Positions 47,919 through 59,872 of a stretch of DNA of 64,000 nt are shown one piece after another (position 1 is the stretch's first letter; every line of letters starts with the position of its first letter). The position numbers were made by a program, and so were the translations under genes. Source of the DNA: Pyrus communis. Lineage: Eukaryota > Streptophyta > Magnoliopsida > Rosales > Rosaceae. Below the pieces are notes generated by a model that saw only the letters and a program-made list of their open reading frames with translations, did not search any database and had not been told where the DNA came from. The stretch covers positions 27,654,435-27,718,434 of the forward strand of contig NC_084806.1 of the NCBI RefSeq assembly GCF_963583255.1. Reading direction: 5' to 3'.

Positions 47919-49433
47919 AATTGGTGTTTTCATTGAGGGTCTTGATCAAATGCTTGTAGAAGACTCTCCCATTCAAGGTTTTTCGTTTTCTTGTTCATTT
48001 GTAGATTTTTCTTACGTTCTTATTCTTGGAATTTTTTCTAAATTTTTTTTGATAAAACGTAAAAGAAAAGTACAATGGAAAGAGATTCAGCAAACGGAAA
48101 TTCCAACGTTCAAGGATTAGGACCACGATGATCTACAAAGCTCAACACAACGATGAGTAGAGCGGCACCACCCCACGGGGCGCCACCGTGGTAACCACCA
48201 CAGTGGCACCACAACAACCACCCTCGACAAGGTTCACGACACCATAACCACAACCCAAGCCGTGCCATTCAAGCCCACACGGGCCCAAGCCCAAGGCTAG
48301 ACGACCCGAACCACTCAAGCTCGACGCAGACCCAACGCGTTGCCAAGCCGAGCCCTAGCCTCGCATCCACAAGTGCCACACGCCAAGTAACCTACTCTCG
48401 TGGCTCATCCTACTCCTGCGGCCCAGCCTGCTCTCGCAACCCAACCTGTTCCCACAGCCCAGCTTGCTTCCATAGCCTTCCAAGCAACCTAAATCGTTCC
48501 AAGATTAGTTCAACCGTCCATGCTTTAAATTTCTGGATCTACGATTGAACTAGGGGCATTTTCACCACATTTCTTCACGGATTTGACATTTCCCAACTCA
48601 AATCTCACGCCCGAAGTCTACCACACTTCCAATGCTTAAGGATACACATTTTTTCCAAGCTATTCCAACTCAAATGGAGAACCACACTTGTCTCGACAAA
48701 TCATAGAATTGACAAGCCCCTTACACAATAGACGACCTTGGTGAATCAGCCTTTGTAGTGCACCGAGATGCAATGTGCCTTAGACGAGGTGTCCCGAAGC
48801 ATGACAAAGGCAAATGACGAACCTCTCCAACAGTGTCTCGGTAAGCAGCCCCTCAACCAGCCATGATCCGAGTGTTCTAGCAGTTTAAGCTTTCGCCTAG
48901 GTCCTCGAGATAGTATATACTCTCGTCTTAACGTGCAGAAGAGTATGTACTCCCGATCAAGCCCATGGACGAGCATACGTTCAATATTGAGGCCACACTC
49001 CGATTATCAATATGGGCAACCTTCCAGGTGAAGTGTTCATTCACAACTAGGCTCGTAATGAGCATTCTCTACCTCACATCAGAGTAAGCAGCATGACGGA
49101 TGGAGAGAAACAATCATTCAATTCGGCTCAAGTTCAACCGGCAGCCTGCAAATAGCTTGTTCGCTTGCCATGAACGTTCCACATGCACCACAGCCACGGC
49201 ATAAACGAGTCGAGCATAGGGAAGAACGGCCTAGACCAATAGGTCACGACCGGGGGCAGCTGAAAGTCCACTACCTTAGCAGAGGAAAATTCAAGAAGAA
49301 GTTGACAGGCTCCTGATTGAACAATTGTGCAATTTCCAGTGCAAAGAGGCTGCTGACAATAAGCTTCGACGAGACATGACCAACATAAGCATGTCACCAT
49401 TCACAGATGAGATCGAGCAGACAGATCCACCTC

Positions 49434-50217
49434 GCGGGTTCACTATGCCTCACTTCACTCTATACAAGGGAGACAAAGATTCAAACTGACATCTCAAGCA
49501 TTACCACAGTACCATGATCCTCTTCAGGAACGACGACGCGCTTATGTGCAAAATTTTTGCCACAACTCTACAAGGCGAGGTGCAAGACTGGTTTCACACT
49601 CTACTGTTGCAGTAGATCCGGAGTTTCAACGAACTTTCCTTAGTTTTCACTAAAGAGTATTTGTCTCACCGCTCAATCAAAAGGACATCCGACCATCTCT
49701 TCAGCATTGTATAAGACTCTTAGGAGACAATTCGTGACTATGTAAAGAGGTTCAAAATGGAGAAAGCCAAGATTGTTGGCTGCAACGAGAACATAGCAAC
49801 GGCAACATTCAGAAATGGGATTCCCACCAAACACCTTTTATTCTTAGCAACTTCGTATACTTTGGCAGAAAATCACACACTATGGGACGAGGCCAAGCAG
49901 TTAACAAAAATGAGTCGGAAAAGAAGCGCATGGAACATTCCCCGGCCATAGAAGACTCAGAGTCCGAAACATTCTCCAAGTTCACAGTTCCAATCAACCA
50001 AATTCTCTACAAGCTCAAGAATAAACCTTGGTTCGAACTGCCACCACCCATGAAAGGCGATCTTACCAGGCTGTATCATACAAAGTATTGCGCATTCCAT
50101 CAAGGACCGGGCCACATTACTAACAGCTACCTAAAGTGGAAGCAGTATCTTGAGAAGCTGACAAATGAGGGTCGGTGTAACGAGTACCTTAACAGGTCAA
50201 GGATACGTCCTGCATAA
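49434..50217 (+). pseudogene. Gag remnant of copy E, Tat-like
   Basis: Broken frames. FTMPHFTLYKGDKDSN then, after a stop, ILFRNDDALMCKIFATTLQG and WFHTLLL match the retrotransposon gag domain. A second part (49757-49951) continues the gag helices (KRFKMEKAKIVGCNENIA, FRNGIPTKHLLF). A third (49882-50217) holds YCAFHQGPGHITNSYLKWKQ, the position of the C-x3-H...GH...C zinc-knuckle-like motif of Tat/Retand Gag with the last Cys replaced. Premature stops and a frameshift near 49890-49950 make it non-functional. Tat assignment is by eye. Confidence 0.65.
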
Positions 50218-50800
50218 GCAGAGAAAGTCTCCATCACCCCCTGAACCTATTAGGGCTTCTCCAAATAAGTTCGAAGTCTCAAGCAGCTTGACGAACAAGG
50301 CTTCGTAAGCCGAGAATTATCCAATTTGTTATGCAATTTCTACCTTCTAGCACAGTTGATTCATTTCTTTATTCTCAATGAAAATTCAAGAAGTTATTCA
50401 TAAGCCTGGCTCAACTATTGTCTACAACAACTACTCAAACCCCTATCTGGGTTTGCTCTCCAATGCGAGAAGGTAAACCAATTCCCCGACACCCATATGG
50501 GTAAGCTCTCCAGTGCGAGATGGTAAACTAATTGCTCTCCAGTGCAAAAGGGTAAACTAATTGCTCTCTAGTACGAGAAGGTAAACTAATTCCCTGACAA
50601 CGATCTGAGTAAGCTCTCCAATACAAGAAGGCCACATAGCTCAAAAGATCGAATGATTGAAGACCAACTAAGTAATAAATGGTCAAAGGGCAGCAGCCAC
50701 TTTACACCCAATAGTTCGCTCATCTGACACTTCATCTTCAATAGTTACGATCTTGGCAGCTTCATCCTTGACTGCTTCATCTATGGCAGCTGAGAAATCA

Positions 50801-51131
50801 AACTCTGAGAAGGGAGAAAGCCCGGGGAACTGGACTGTTACTCTTCTATTAGATTACGGAGAAGTCCATTCTCGTCATGATCGAGGAGCCCCAAAAAGTC
50901 ACAAAAATTTCAGAATTAGGGGTATACGAAACCGTGTTTTACATGGCTGAGTGGAGGGTAACTCTGCTGACCGAAGCTGGCGTAAGTCCCTCCAAAGAGG
51001 GACTGGAACCGCTCCACATATATCTCTTTCGGAAATGAAGAAAAAAGTAGGAGTCGCCATCATAAATTGATTTCAGTTATAGCAATGACTCTTGCTATTA
51101 AGAATAGGCAAAGAGGAGATCTAAATTGGAG
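50801..51131 (+). other. Private ~330-bp insert in copy E, origin unknown
   Basis: Copies A, B and D run directly from the block ending GAGAAATCAAACTC to AGCAGTTTCCT. Copy E has about 330 bp between these two points (GAGAAGGGAGAAAGCCCGGG to GGAGATCTAAATTGG). Composition is more balanced than the surroundings and there is no clear target duplication. It could be captured host or organellar DNA. Confidence 0.55.
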
Positions 51132-51611
51132 AAACAGTTTCCTTATGCCATGCCACTTCCTTGGCCCATGCCACACCTCTTTCTTGGCCCGTGCCAAGCC
51201 GACTCCTGGCCCCTGCTAGCCGACATGCTGCACCATCCCAACAGCTACCCCATGGCAGCACCACCTAAGAAAAGGACAAGGAAAATTAAGCTTTTCTTAC
51301 ATCAATGCGGCGTGAAGAAGATAAAGAAATCAACAAAAGATGGTTATTTGCATGGGCAAGCAAAAAAGAGTGCTAGGGGAGGGGGAACAAATATCCTCTA
51401 GCTTTCTCTCTTTCTTGTAGGGATAAATAATTTCCCTCCGAAGTTGATTTAACCCCCTACTTAAGGTAGACCTAAATAGGCTTTAGAGGCGATTTATTTC
51501 CCTTTCCTGGAAGAATCTAATTCCAAGTCCAAGTGGAAATCTGCATCAAAGTTGAAGATCTCTACACTTGCTACCCTTTCCAGTGAGCAGCCTAACAGGT
51601 ATGGGGGCATT

Positions 51612-52202
51612 TGTGGAGCCAAAAATAATCGAGAAAAATATGGAGGTGACACGTGGATTCTAGGGTAAAAAAAAATAATAACCTCAAGGCATATCGAACC
51701 TTCAATGTGCAAGCAGTGGACAATCAAGGTCAAAAGTGATCAAACTAGGTATTTATTCAAAACCTATTTCATCTATCCTCATCAAATCTCCCTCACAAGG
51801 TAAGTCCCAAATTATTTCTCCTAAATTATATTAATTAGATAATTAATTTATTTATCACTCAATTAATTTATTAATTAGTTAATTAATTGTAAATTACACC
51901 AAAAAAACCACTAAAGTGGCCGGTTCCCATCTCTCCCAAAAAGGTCGATCACGCCCCTATAAATACCACACCATTTTCTCCAAAAACCTAAGTTCAACAC
52001 TCTTGCAAAATTTTCCAAATTTTGTAAACACTTTTCTCTCAAATTCTAACTTTGGCATCGGAGGTTCTTCGGCCAAACCCCTCTCCCCCCCCCTCCCAAA
52101 ATCATCATGGGCGCGTGAGGCTCTTGGCCTTGATCAAAGGTGTTAATTGTTTTGTAGGTGCAATTTTATCCAAGAAGAAGAAGGGGGAAATTTGCATCCA
52201 CA
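51612..52202 (+). repeat. 3' LTR of copy E
   Basis: 591 bp, TGTGGAGCCAAAAATAATC...TTGCATCCACA, preceded by ACAGGTATGGGGGCATT. Confidence 0.88.
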
Positions 52203-52442
52203 CATTCCCTGGTTCTCTTGTATCCTACTCTCAAAGCTATGCCTCAAGTAAAGACATTGGAAGTGAATTGGCCCATACATTTCATCACGTGTATTACATC
52301 TCTTTTTTTTTTTTTTTTTAATGTATACAGATAAGAAAATGAAACGTGTACTATAGGATTATAAGTTGCAGAAACTTTACACATTTCAAAGGAAATCCAA
52401 ATAGACTTGTTGCAGGTCACGACGTAATGTACCAACAAAGAC

Positions 52443-52803
52443 TATCCACCATCATTTTCTTGTGGAGTAATTTATTTATGTCATAGATGAGCAACTTGTG
52501 GAATTAGATAGATGTTTTGATGAGTTAAATGCTAAGTTGTTTATTTGTTTCACATGTTTGAGTTCGGATGATTCATTTGTAGCTTTTGACAAATCAAAGT
52601 TACTTTATCTTTCTCAATTTTTTTTCAATTTAAATATTTTCTCAATTACATGGGATTATTACTTTCGCAAACAAGATTGTCGAGAAAGGGTTTGTCATGT
52701 ATATAATCTCTTAATTGGAGGGAGGTCATTGACTTTACTTTTACTTGTTGCAACTGCTTTAAGGGTATATAATCTCTTAATTAGAGTGAGGTCATTGTTA
52801 GAG
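52443..52803 (+). pseudogene. hAT transposase C-terminal remnant
   Basis: The frame from about 52480 (VIDEQLVELDRCFDELNAKL, CLSSDDSFVAFDKSKLL) resembles the segment before the dimerisation domain in plant hAT/zinc-finger MYM-type transposases, followed by a poor LTLLLLVATAL match to the LLLPVATA core. A short block (TATATAATCTCTTAATTnGAG) occurs twice at 52699 and 52769, a local duplication. No catalytic domain or termini were found. Confidence 0.5.
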
Positions 52804-53685
52804 TAGGGACATTTTTCCACCCTTTAAAATAGTACAGGCCGAGAAAAAGACTTAGAAAAGTCCAAGAAAGATCAAGGCCCAAAAAGGAAAAGAAGTCTAA
52901 TGTCCAATAGAATTAGAAATGAGCAACTTCGAGCGCTATAGCCGACCACTCACCAGTCAGGTTTGACTAAATAACATAGAGAAATTTTCGACCGCCATGA
53001 GCACGTGGGTAAACTAACAACTTTATGACACAAGGCTTCATGAACAGGCCTAACACCAACCCCAGGTCACGTGTTAATCACCATTGAAGATGGAAACCTT
53101 GGATGAGATGTAAAGGCTGCTAGACCTGAATATTTTTAATATTATCTCACCAAACACTTTTTCTATCGAAACTCTATCTTCATTAGATTTCGGCCACTTC
53201 AACTTGGACTAAGACTCTGAACCTAGTCCCCTTAGGCGCTTAATTCATTCCTTATCTGATCAACCACATGTTTTGATTCTTGGAATAATTCGATTTTTAT
53301 CAAAACCCATTCTAATCCTTTAACAATTCTAAATCAATCAGGACTCGTCTAAATCATTATCACAATCTGATCCTTTAACAATCCCATTCCACTTGGATTC
53401 AGTCGGATCACTAGCATTCCATTTTCGGGCTAAGAAAGTCACATGGACTAAATATTTATTATTGGGCCGAGGTTCACTTCTTGGTTTATTTCCTCTTTTG
53501 CCCAAATCCCATATTTTAGGCCCAAATAATAACTCAACAATTTTAGAATATGAAAACTCGTCCTGGACAATAATAACTTTTAATGTTGTAGATAAGGTGA
53601 CATCCCGAATTGGTGAGACCTTATCAACCAATGCTACAACAATAATTAGATTACAATTTTTTAGCACCAATTGCATATCTTCCTC
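52804..53685. other. Spacer left of the CACTA element
   Basis: No supportable gene. Frames at 53338-53743 exist on both strands with no recognisable domain. Ends in CTC, the left target duplication of the CACTA element. Confidence 0.5.
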
Positions 53686-53709
53686 CACTACTACAAAAGG
53701 GCCTTATTT

Positions 53710-54190
53710 TGTCGGTGGGTGGTGTCGCTTTTATACAACATAATGGTGGAAAAGACATTCCGACACCCACTTAATATGGTGTCGAAGTCACTGTCTGTTA
53801 TAACCGACATAAACTGTTAATGTCGCTTATAACTGACATTGATTTTAATATTTTTAATACTGGTGTCGCATTAAAAAAAAAAAAAAAAACTGTGTCGCTT
53901 TTAACCAACATAATGTTAGCATCAGTTAAAGATAATTGGTGTCGTTTCTCGCCGACACTAATGACAGTTTTTAAATATTTTCAAAGACAGTGTCAATTGT
54001 AGCCGACATAGGTTTTCATTTCTTATTAAAAATTTTGAAACCCGGTGTCAGTTGTAACTGACATAATGTTAGCGTCGGTTAAAAGAAATATTTTCAAGGC
54101 CAGTATCGGTTGCAGCTAACATAGGTTTTAATTTTTAAAATATTTTGAAAACAATGTCGGTTGTAGGCAATGATTGGTGTCCTTTATATA
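53710..54190. repeat. Left subterminal repeats of the CACTA element
   Basis: About ten degenerate copies of a ~20-bp palindrome-like unit (TGTCGGTTnTAnCCGACATA type) spaced 30-60 bp. Several have mutated one arm. Confidence 0.8.
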
Positions 54191-54249
54191 CCCTCCCCAT
54201 GTTTTCTCTTCCTCATTGGAGACATCTGTTGATTAGACACAATCTTAAT

Positions 54250-56032
54250 GTTTATGCATATCGAGAAGAATATATGTGACAATGTGGTGGGAACATTGCT
54301 AGATATAGAAAAGTCTAAAGATGGATTGGCTACCTGTGTAGATCTTAAAGTCTTGAATATAAGATGTAGTCAACACCCATGTAGAGAAGGAAATAGAACA
54401 TTTTGACCTCCAGCATTGTTCATGTTGAAAAGAGAAGAAAAAATGCCTTTTGCAAAATGTTGTCTAGTATTCGGGTCCTCGATGGATATTCATCAAATTT
54501 TTTGTGATGGGTGCACGTGAATGAACGAAAAATACATAGGGTTTAAAAGTAACGATTGCCATGTTTTAATGCAGCAGTTACTCTCGCTTGCAATACGTCT
54601 GGTTTTGCCTAAAGCGATTACTATGGTATTATTAAAGTTGAGTTCAATTTTCAAACAGTTGTGCAGTAAGAAAGAGCATGAAGAAGGATTCAAGCAACTG
54701 AATTCAAGAATTGCATTGACATTATGTCAACTTGGAAAAATATTCCCTCCTGCATTTTTTGATATAATGGTGCACCTCCCAGTTCACTTGGCAAATGAAG
54801 CAGCTCTTCCAGAGCCTGTTCAATATAGATGGATGTATCCAATTGAACGGTAATTAACAAATTTTTTAATAATTTTTTACAAATGTAGTCATAACTTTAA
54901 TTAATAATTATAATAATTTGTGTTTCAATTTATAATTGTAGGTATTTGCAAACAATGAAGCACTTTGTTCGTCATAAGGGTCGTTCTGAAGGTTCTATCG
55001 CTGAAGCATATTTGGTGGACAAGTGGTCGTCCTTCTGTTCGATGTATCTTAGAGATGTCGAGTCTCGTTGCACCCGTAGAGGTCAAAATGAAGATGGTAT
55101 TGGGCGTGGAGTATCTGGTAGGTTATCAATTTTTTACTCCAAAGGATGTTATATGGGTTCAGGAGAGAATGTGGAGCTCGATCTAAATGTTCTTGATCAA
55201 TGCCATAGATACATTCTAAATAATTGTGATGAAGTTACCTATTTAGAAGGTAAGAACATTTAATCATATGTCTTAATGTTTTATTGGTTTTCTTAACTTT
55301 GAAAAATTAATTATCTAAATTTGGACATAATTGCCCAGGCAACATGAGGAATTCTTGAAAACTAAACATTGTCGAGAAAGGTTAACTATGTGACAAATCA
55401 AGGAGCTAAGCAAGAAAGAATTTACATAATGGTTCAAGCAACGTGTGAGTTGATATAACAACCACATTATTTATTTATATTTTTACATTTTAATAATAAC
55501 ATGTTTATAGTTATCATGTCAACCATTATCTTCATTCTTATTACAGATGAATTCAAGATGTCATCCTAATGACACGTTGATATCTCCAGACTTGCATTTG
55601 GTAGCTAATTATCCTAGTAGGGTTGTGAGTAGATATAAAAGTCATATTGTTCATCAGTTCAGATTTTGCATAAAATCTATGGATGATAAGCATAAGAATC
55701 AAAATTGTGGTGTCTTTGTACCTGCAAATGTTCCTGGTGCAATTGGGCAAGTGAATTGTTATGGCAAAGTTGTAGATATGTTCGAGGTTAAATATTGTGT
55801 TCATATTGAGGCAGGAGGTAGGGGTCGAGCTATGATGTTATTTAAGTGTGAATGGGTTAATAATGAAAGTCAACGAGGAATGAAGACCAATCAATATGGA
55901 TTTACTATGTTGAACTTCAATCGATTGGGATTTAAAGAGGATCCTTTCTATTATCATCACAAGCATTACAAGTATTTTACATTGAGGAACTCCAATTCGA
56001 AGAGGAAGAGCTTGACGGTGGTTCATTTTTAA
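54250..56032 (+). pseudogene. CACTA transposase C-terminal remnant
   Basis: Part 1 (54250-54520) has FMHIEKNICDNVVGTLLDIE, the end of the Transposase_21 domain, broken by a stop near 54405 and another before 54521. Part 2 (54521-54852) reads FKSNDCHVLMQQLL...VHLPVHLANEA...QYRWMYPIER, the DUF4218 region. It continues after a likely 92-bp intron (about 54850-54941, GT...AG) as YLQTMKHFVRHKGRSEGSIA to about 55249. Part 3 (about 55339-55440) is the LKTKHCRERL region with stops. Part 4 (55547-56032) carries the DUF4216 segment (CEWVNNESQRGMKTNQYGFT and LNFNRLG). The catalytic N-terminal part is missing. Confidence 0.85.
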
Positions 56033-56649
56033 ATTATTATGATTATTAATTTTAGTTTTTGTTTTGTATTCTAACTAGTTTTATGCTTAAATTGAAAATT
56101 TATTTTTCTTTCTTGGTTTTTAATTGTTTTTTTTGTATTTATAAGGATCAACTCAACGGAGATGCGGACCCTCAATTCCGAATTGGAAAGAACATCCTTG
56201 TTCATTTGATTCGTCTGGAAAAAGCATTAGTGATAATTCTAGTGCGTTTTCGAAACATGTAGCGGCAGAGGTTAGAGATTATAGAAGTATTTCAATGGTG
56301 GCATACTGGAATAAAGAAAAAACAAAGGTAAACGTTTCATGATTTATTTTATTATACCTTGAAATTTGTCCAATAAACATAATCGGCAAATGAAAACTAT
56401 GAACCACACAACCGGTTCAAAATCTATTGCAAGAGTTCGGGAAGAATTTGTATGGGTTGTACATTTATAAGAATTGTGGTTAATTTTAAATTTAATATAT
56501 ATAGTTGGTAGAAATTTTATTTTTAATATGAAGTTTGCTTAAAATTGTTTGTTTTTTCATTGACATATGATGGGAATTAATTTTATATAAATATTTTTAA
56601 TTATTATTAATTAAAAACTAACACAGATTTTTTTTTATTATTAATATAT

Positions 56650-56920
56650 TTGGTGTCGCTTATGAATGACAACATAATAATTAATTTATGTATCGAGATG
56701 TTATGCAATGTCAGTTAAAATCAAGAGTAGTTTGAGTATTTTATTTGTTTAACTGTTACGAGATGTTGGTTAGGACCGACAATAGGTTTGATATTTTAAT
56801 TCTTTAATTGTTGCTTGATATCGGTTAGGATTGCCATCATGGCAGAATTCAACGTCGCTTCTAACCAATATAAGTTAAGATGTCACTTTTAACCGATGTC
56901 GGATTTTTACCAAAAATCCG
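56650..56920. repeat. Right subterminal repeats of the CACTA element
   Basis: At least six units (GGTGTCGCTTATGAATGACA, ATGTCAGTTAAAA, GTTAGGACCGACAATAGG, CTTTTAACCGATGTCGG) related to those at the left end. Confidence 0.8.
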
Positions 56921-56982
56921 ACAGTAATTGGGGTTTCTTGTCAGTTTTTCCACCGCCACTGATAGCCTTTTTTGTAGTAGTG

Positions 56983-58325
56983 CTCATTTGCAATAAACAA
57001 GAACAGATTGGCTGAAACAATTAATTCGAACCTCATGAGAATAAATCTTTCCCTAGAGTAACCAAAGAAGGTTGAAGTATTTGGTATCATCGATACTCAC
57101 AGTAACACGGGACAAGGTTAATAAATAAAAAGTTGCAAGTTCATTGATTGAGACTTGCCTTTAGGTACGCGACAGGTCCAGTTGAAGCTAATATAAAGAA
57201 GACAAACTTACAGCATGCATGCAATCTTGCTGTAAATGTTTCTTTCATTAATGCTTTAATGTTTTACTATGTGGTTAACATTTGATTAATGATCCATGGA
57301 ATGAAATATTTTCATATCGTTTTCTTTTAAGATTTAACACATAAATAATAAAAGTGTAGATAATATCGTATGTATTAAAATTTTTTTATTAAAAGTGTTT
57401 TGATGTTAAAAGGAGAAAATCTCTAGTCGAAATTTTATCTTTTCCATTTTCCTTATGTATTTGCATTTTCGTATATCTTTGCTTCATAAATTTTAGTATG
57501 AAGTCTTTGAGAAAAAGAGAAATTTAGTATAAGTTTATATTCTCAAATTCTTTATTTCCCTTTGTCGTGAAGTGTAAAGCATGCGATAGTACTGCTTTAA
57601 TTTTCTTTCTTTTTCGGTAAATGACGGTGCTTCTTTTTTTGGTCAGACAAATGATGGTGCTGCAGCTGCTTAAGAATGAAAGAACCCCATCACCTATGCT
57701 AAAATATAGAATTGCAATTAGCAAGGATCACCTCATACTTTTGGTTAAAGTTTTAGGATTTTATAATTTATGTCATTTTATATTTTATTTTACAGTTTAT
57801 GTATCTTAATAAAATTATATATTTTAAGTATAAACAAACATTTATTTATATGATATATAATAAATTTATAATAAATATGCTTAGTCCACTTAAATCCAGC
57901 CTAACCGCCTTGGTGTCAGGCTCTAGCCTACTGCCCAAATAGCTACTAGCCAATTAACGGCTAGAGTCTTTTAAAATCTTGACAAAAACATTGAAAAACC
58001 AAATTGGTTTTCCGTTGATATATATAAGTAGGAATAATATATTTGATCAGAATCTTGGAGATTGATGGGAAGGACATGCTTTTTTTGTTGCTTTCTTTTG
58101 TGTCTTTCTTGTCTCGTTGTCTTTCTTTAGCTCTGCTTTTACTCTTCTTTTTCTTTTGTTTCTTTGTCCCTCTGATTTCATGAGCGCGGTACCTGATTCT
58201 CATCTTTCCCATGGCAGCCCCCATTCATCCAGACACGAGAGGCATAACACACACATATAAATTGATTTGAAAAACATGGAAATTGAATTAGGTTTAATTT
58301 GATTTAATTATTTCCCTATTCAATT
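56983..58325. other. Spacer between CACTA element and the KANADI2-like gene
   Basis: AT-rich. No gene seen. The last few hundred bases before 58326 should include the 3' UTR of the KANADI2-like gene, but no polyadenylation site could be assigned. Confidence 0.5.
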
Positions 58326-59816
58326 TCAATGTGACCTGCCCAAAGTGAACTCCAAATTGGGCTTCCTGGGGCTTAAGCTTGTCCCTCCTCCTGAAATGTT
58401 TGTTGAGGAGCTGCTTACATCCGAAATTCTCTCATAGCTTAATCCTTTCGGATCCATCATGTTCAGGTCCTGCCTCTGAAACAAAAGATTTATATAAAAT
58501 TATAAATAAATACGCAAAAAGGATAAGAAGCCAAACAAAAGATCTGTGTGAACTGTGAAGGCGGGAATCGAAGGACGTTTGACTACTCTCACAGGGAATA
58601 ATTGAATACTAATTTATCAAAGGGAAGTGAAACTTTGAAACAGTACACTAGAAAGTAGAAAGCCTGCACAAACTGAGCTCCTCCCATAACATTATTCTCC
58701 CTATAGCTATAGCTCCTTAAATCTTCATCAATTATCATATGTATATATATTTATTTATTGGAAACTTCATGTGATATCTTTTGACAATGCTATCATTGTT
58801 ATTATATATAATTCATCTCGTGACACTAGCTAGTCTCCAATTTCATGCATGATCAACCTATGGGGCTCGTGAGCCAATTGGATTAGGTTTTCGGTCTAGG
58901 GCTAGGAGTTTATAAATTGTTGTGATGAATGAGAGAGTTTGCTGTAATTTTATGCAAATAAATGGGAGAATAGGCTTCACCTTTTACTTATTTATATATT
59001 TACCTTTTTTCACTAGTGGAAAGGAGATTTACATGGAAAATATATATACTGAGAATAATGAACAAGCTTTTACATATCACAAGGATTCTATCTTTTTAAC
59101 TGGGACATGTGAAATACGACAGATTAACCCTTCAATTTTTAAGGGAACCAGCTTTTGGAAAGCCTATGTATCCCTTTTATCCTCTCTATGAGTAATCTGC
59201 ACGACTTGATGGAGAAAGATGAAAAGAACTACCTTTAATCTGTTCATTGATTCCCATGGCATGACATCTATATACGTACGTATAATTGATATATACATGA
59301 AAAGCGTAAAATATTGCAAGGTAAATCTTAACATACATATGCTTGGAAATACATACATAAATGCAAAAAGTATTGAATTGGTACCTCCTGATCATCGAGA
59401 GACGTTATAATATTTGCAGATGCAGAATCATTTGAGTTTGCATGCAACCAAGCTTCTCTGCTGCAAACAACAGATTGAGAGAATATTATCTATCAGTGGA
59501 AGCCATGCATGCAGATGAAAAAGCAAACTGAGAGAGAAAAAAAAAAGGCAATCTTTTACTGCTGTCTTGTTTATAGTTATAGATCCTCTCTCCCCTTTCG
59601 CACTTTAGTCTTTGCATTTGTGCTGATTGAAATAAAGTTGAACTCCCATGTGACATGCATTCACTAACAAATGAATATATGAATGTAGGTACCAATTCAC
59701 AGACTACAAGAAACTTTCAAAGGGGGTACAGCTTTGGCACAAAGATTTCGACTAGGGTTTACCTTTGGCCCTAAGTTTTCCAAAGTGTAGGCCACTTTTG
59801 ATAATACATGCATGCA

Positions 59817-59872
<56 letters not shown>

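Larger units (their letters stand above)
47350..52202 (+). mobile_element. Tat-derived non-autonomous LTR element, copy E (complete)
   Basis: LTRs 47350-47918 and 51612-52202, with target duplication CATTC at 47345-47349 and 52203-52207. The 5' LTR has point changes at both termini (GG for TG, AA for CA). This copy keeps the most gag sequence of the four (49434-50217) but no protease, RT or integrase. It has the family array at 50440-50625 and an extra ~330-bp segment at about 50801-51131 that the other copies lack. Confidence 0.9.
53686..56982 (+). mobile_element. CACTA (En/Spm) DNA transposon
   Basis: 3297 bp with terminal inverted repeats starting CACTACTACAAAA (left) and ending TTTTGTAGTAGTG (right), flanked by the 3-bp duplication CTC (53683-53685 and 56983-56985). 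Both subterminal regions (53710-54190 and 56650-56920) are packed with variants of TGTCGGTTATAACCGACAT in both orientations, typical of CACTA transposase-binding regions. The middle holds a decayed transposase lacking its catalytic part. Confidence 0.93.

Noticed and set aside
53338..53743. 116-codon frames on both strands
   Set aside because: No recognisable domain, the plus-strand one crosses the CACTA boundary, and composition is that of the surrounding spacer.
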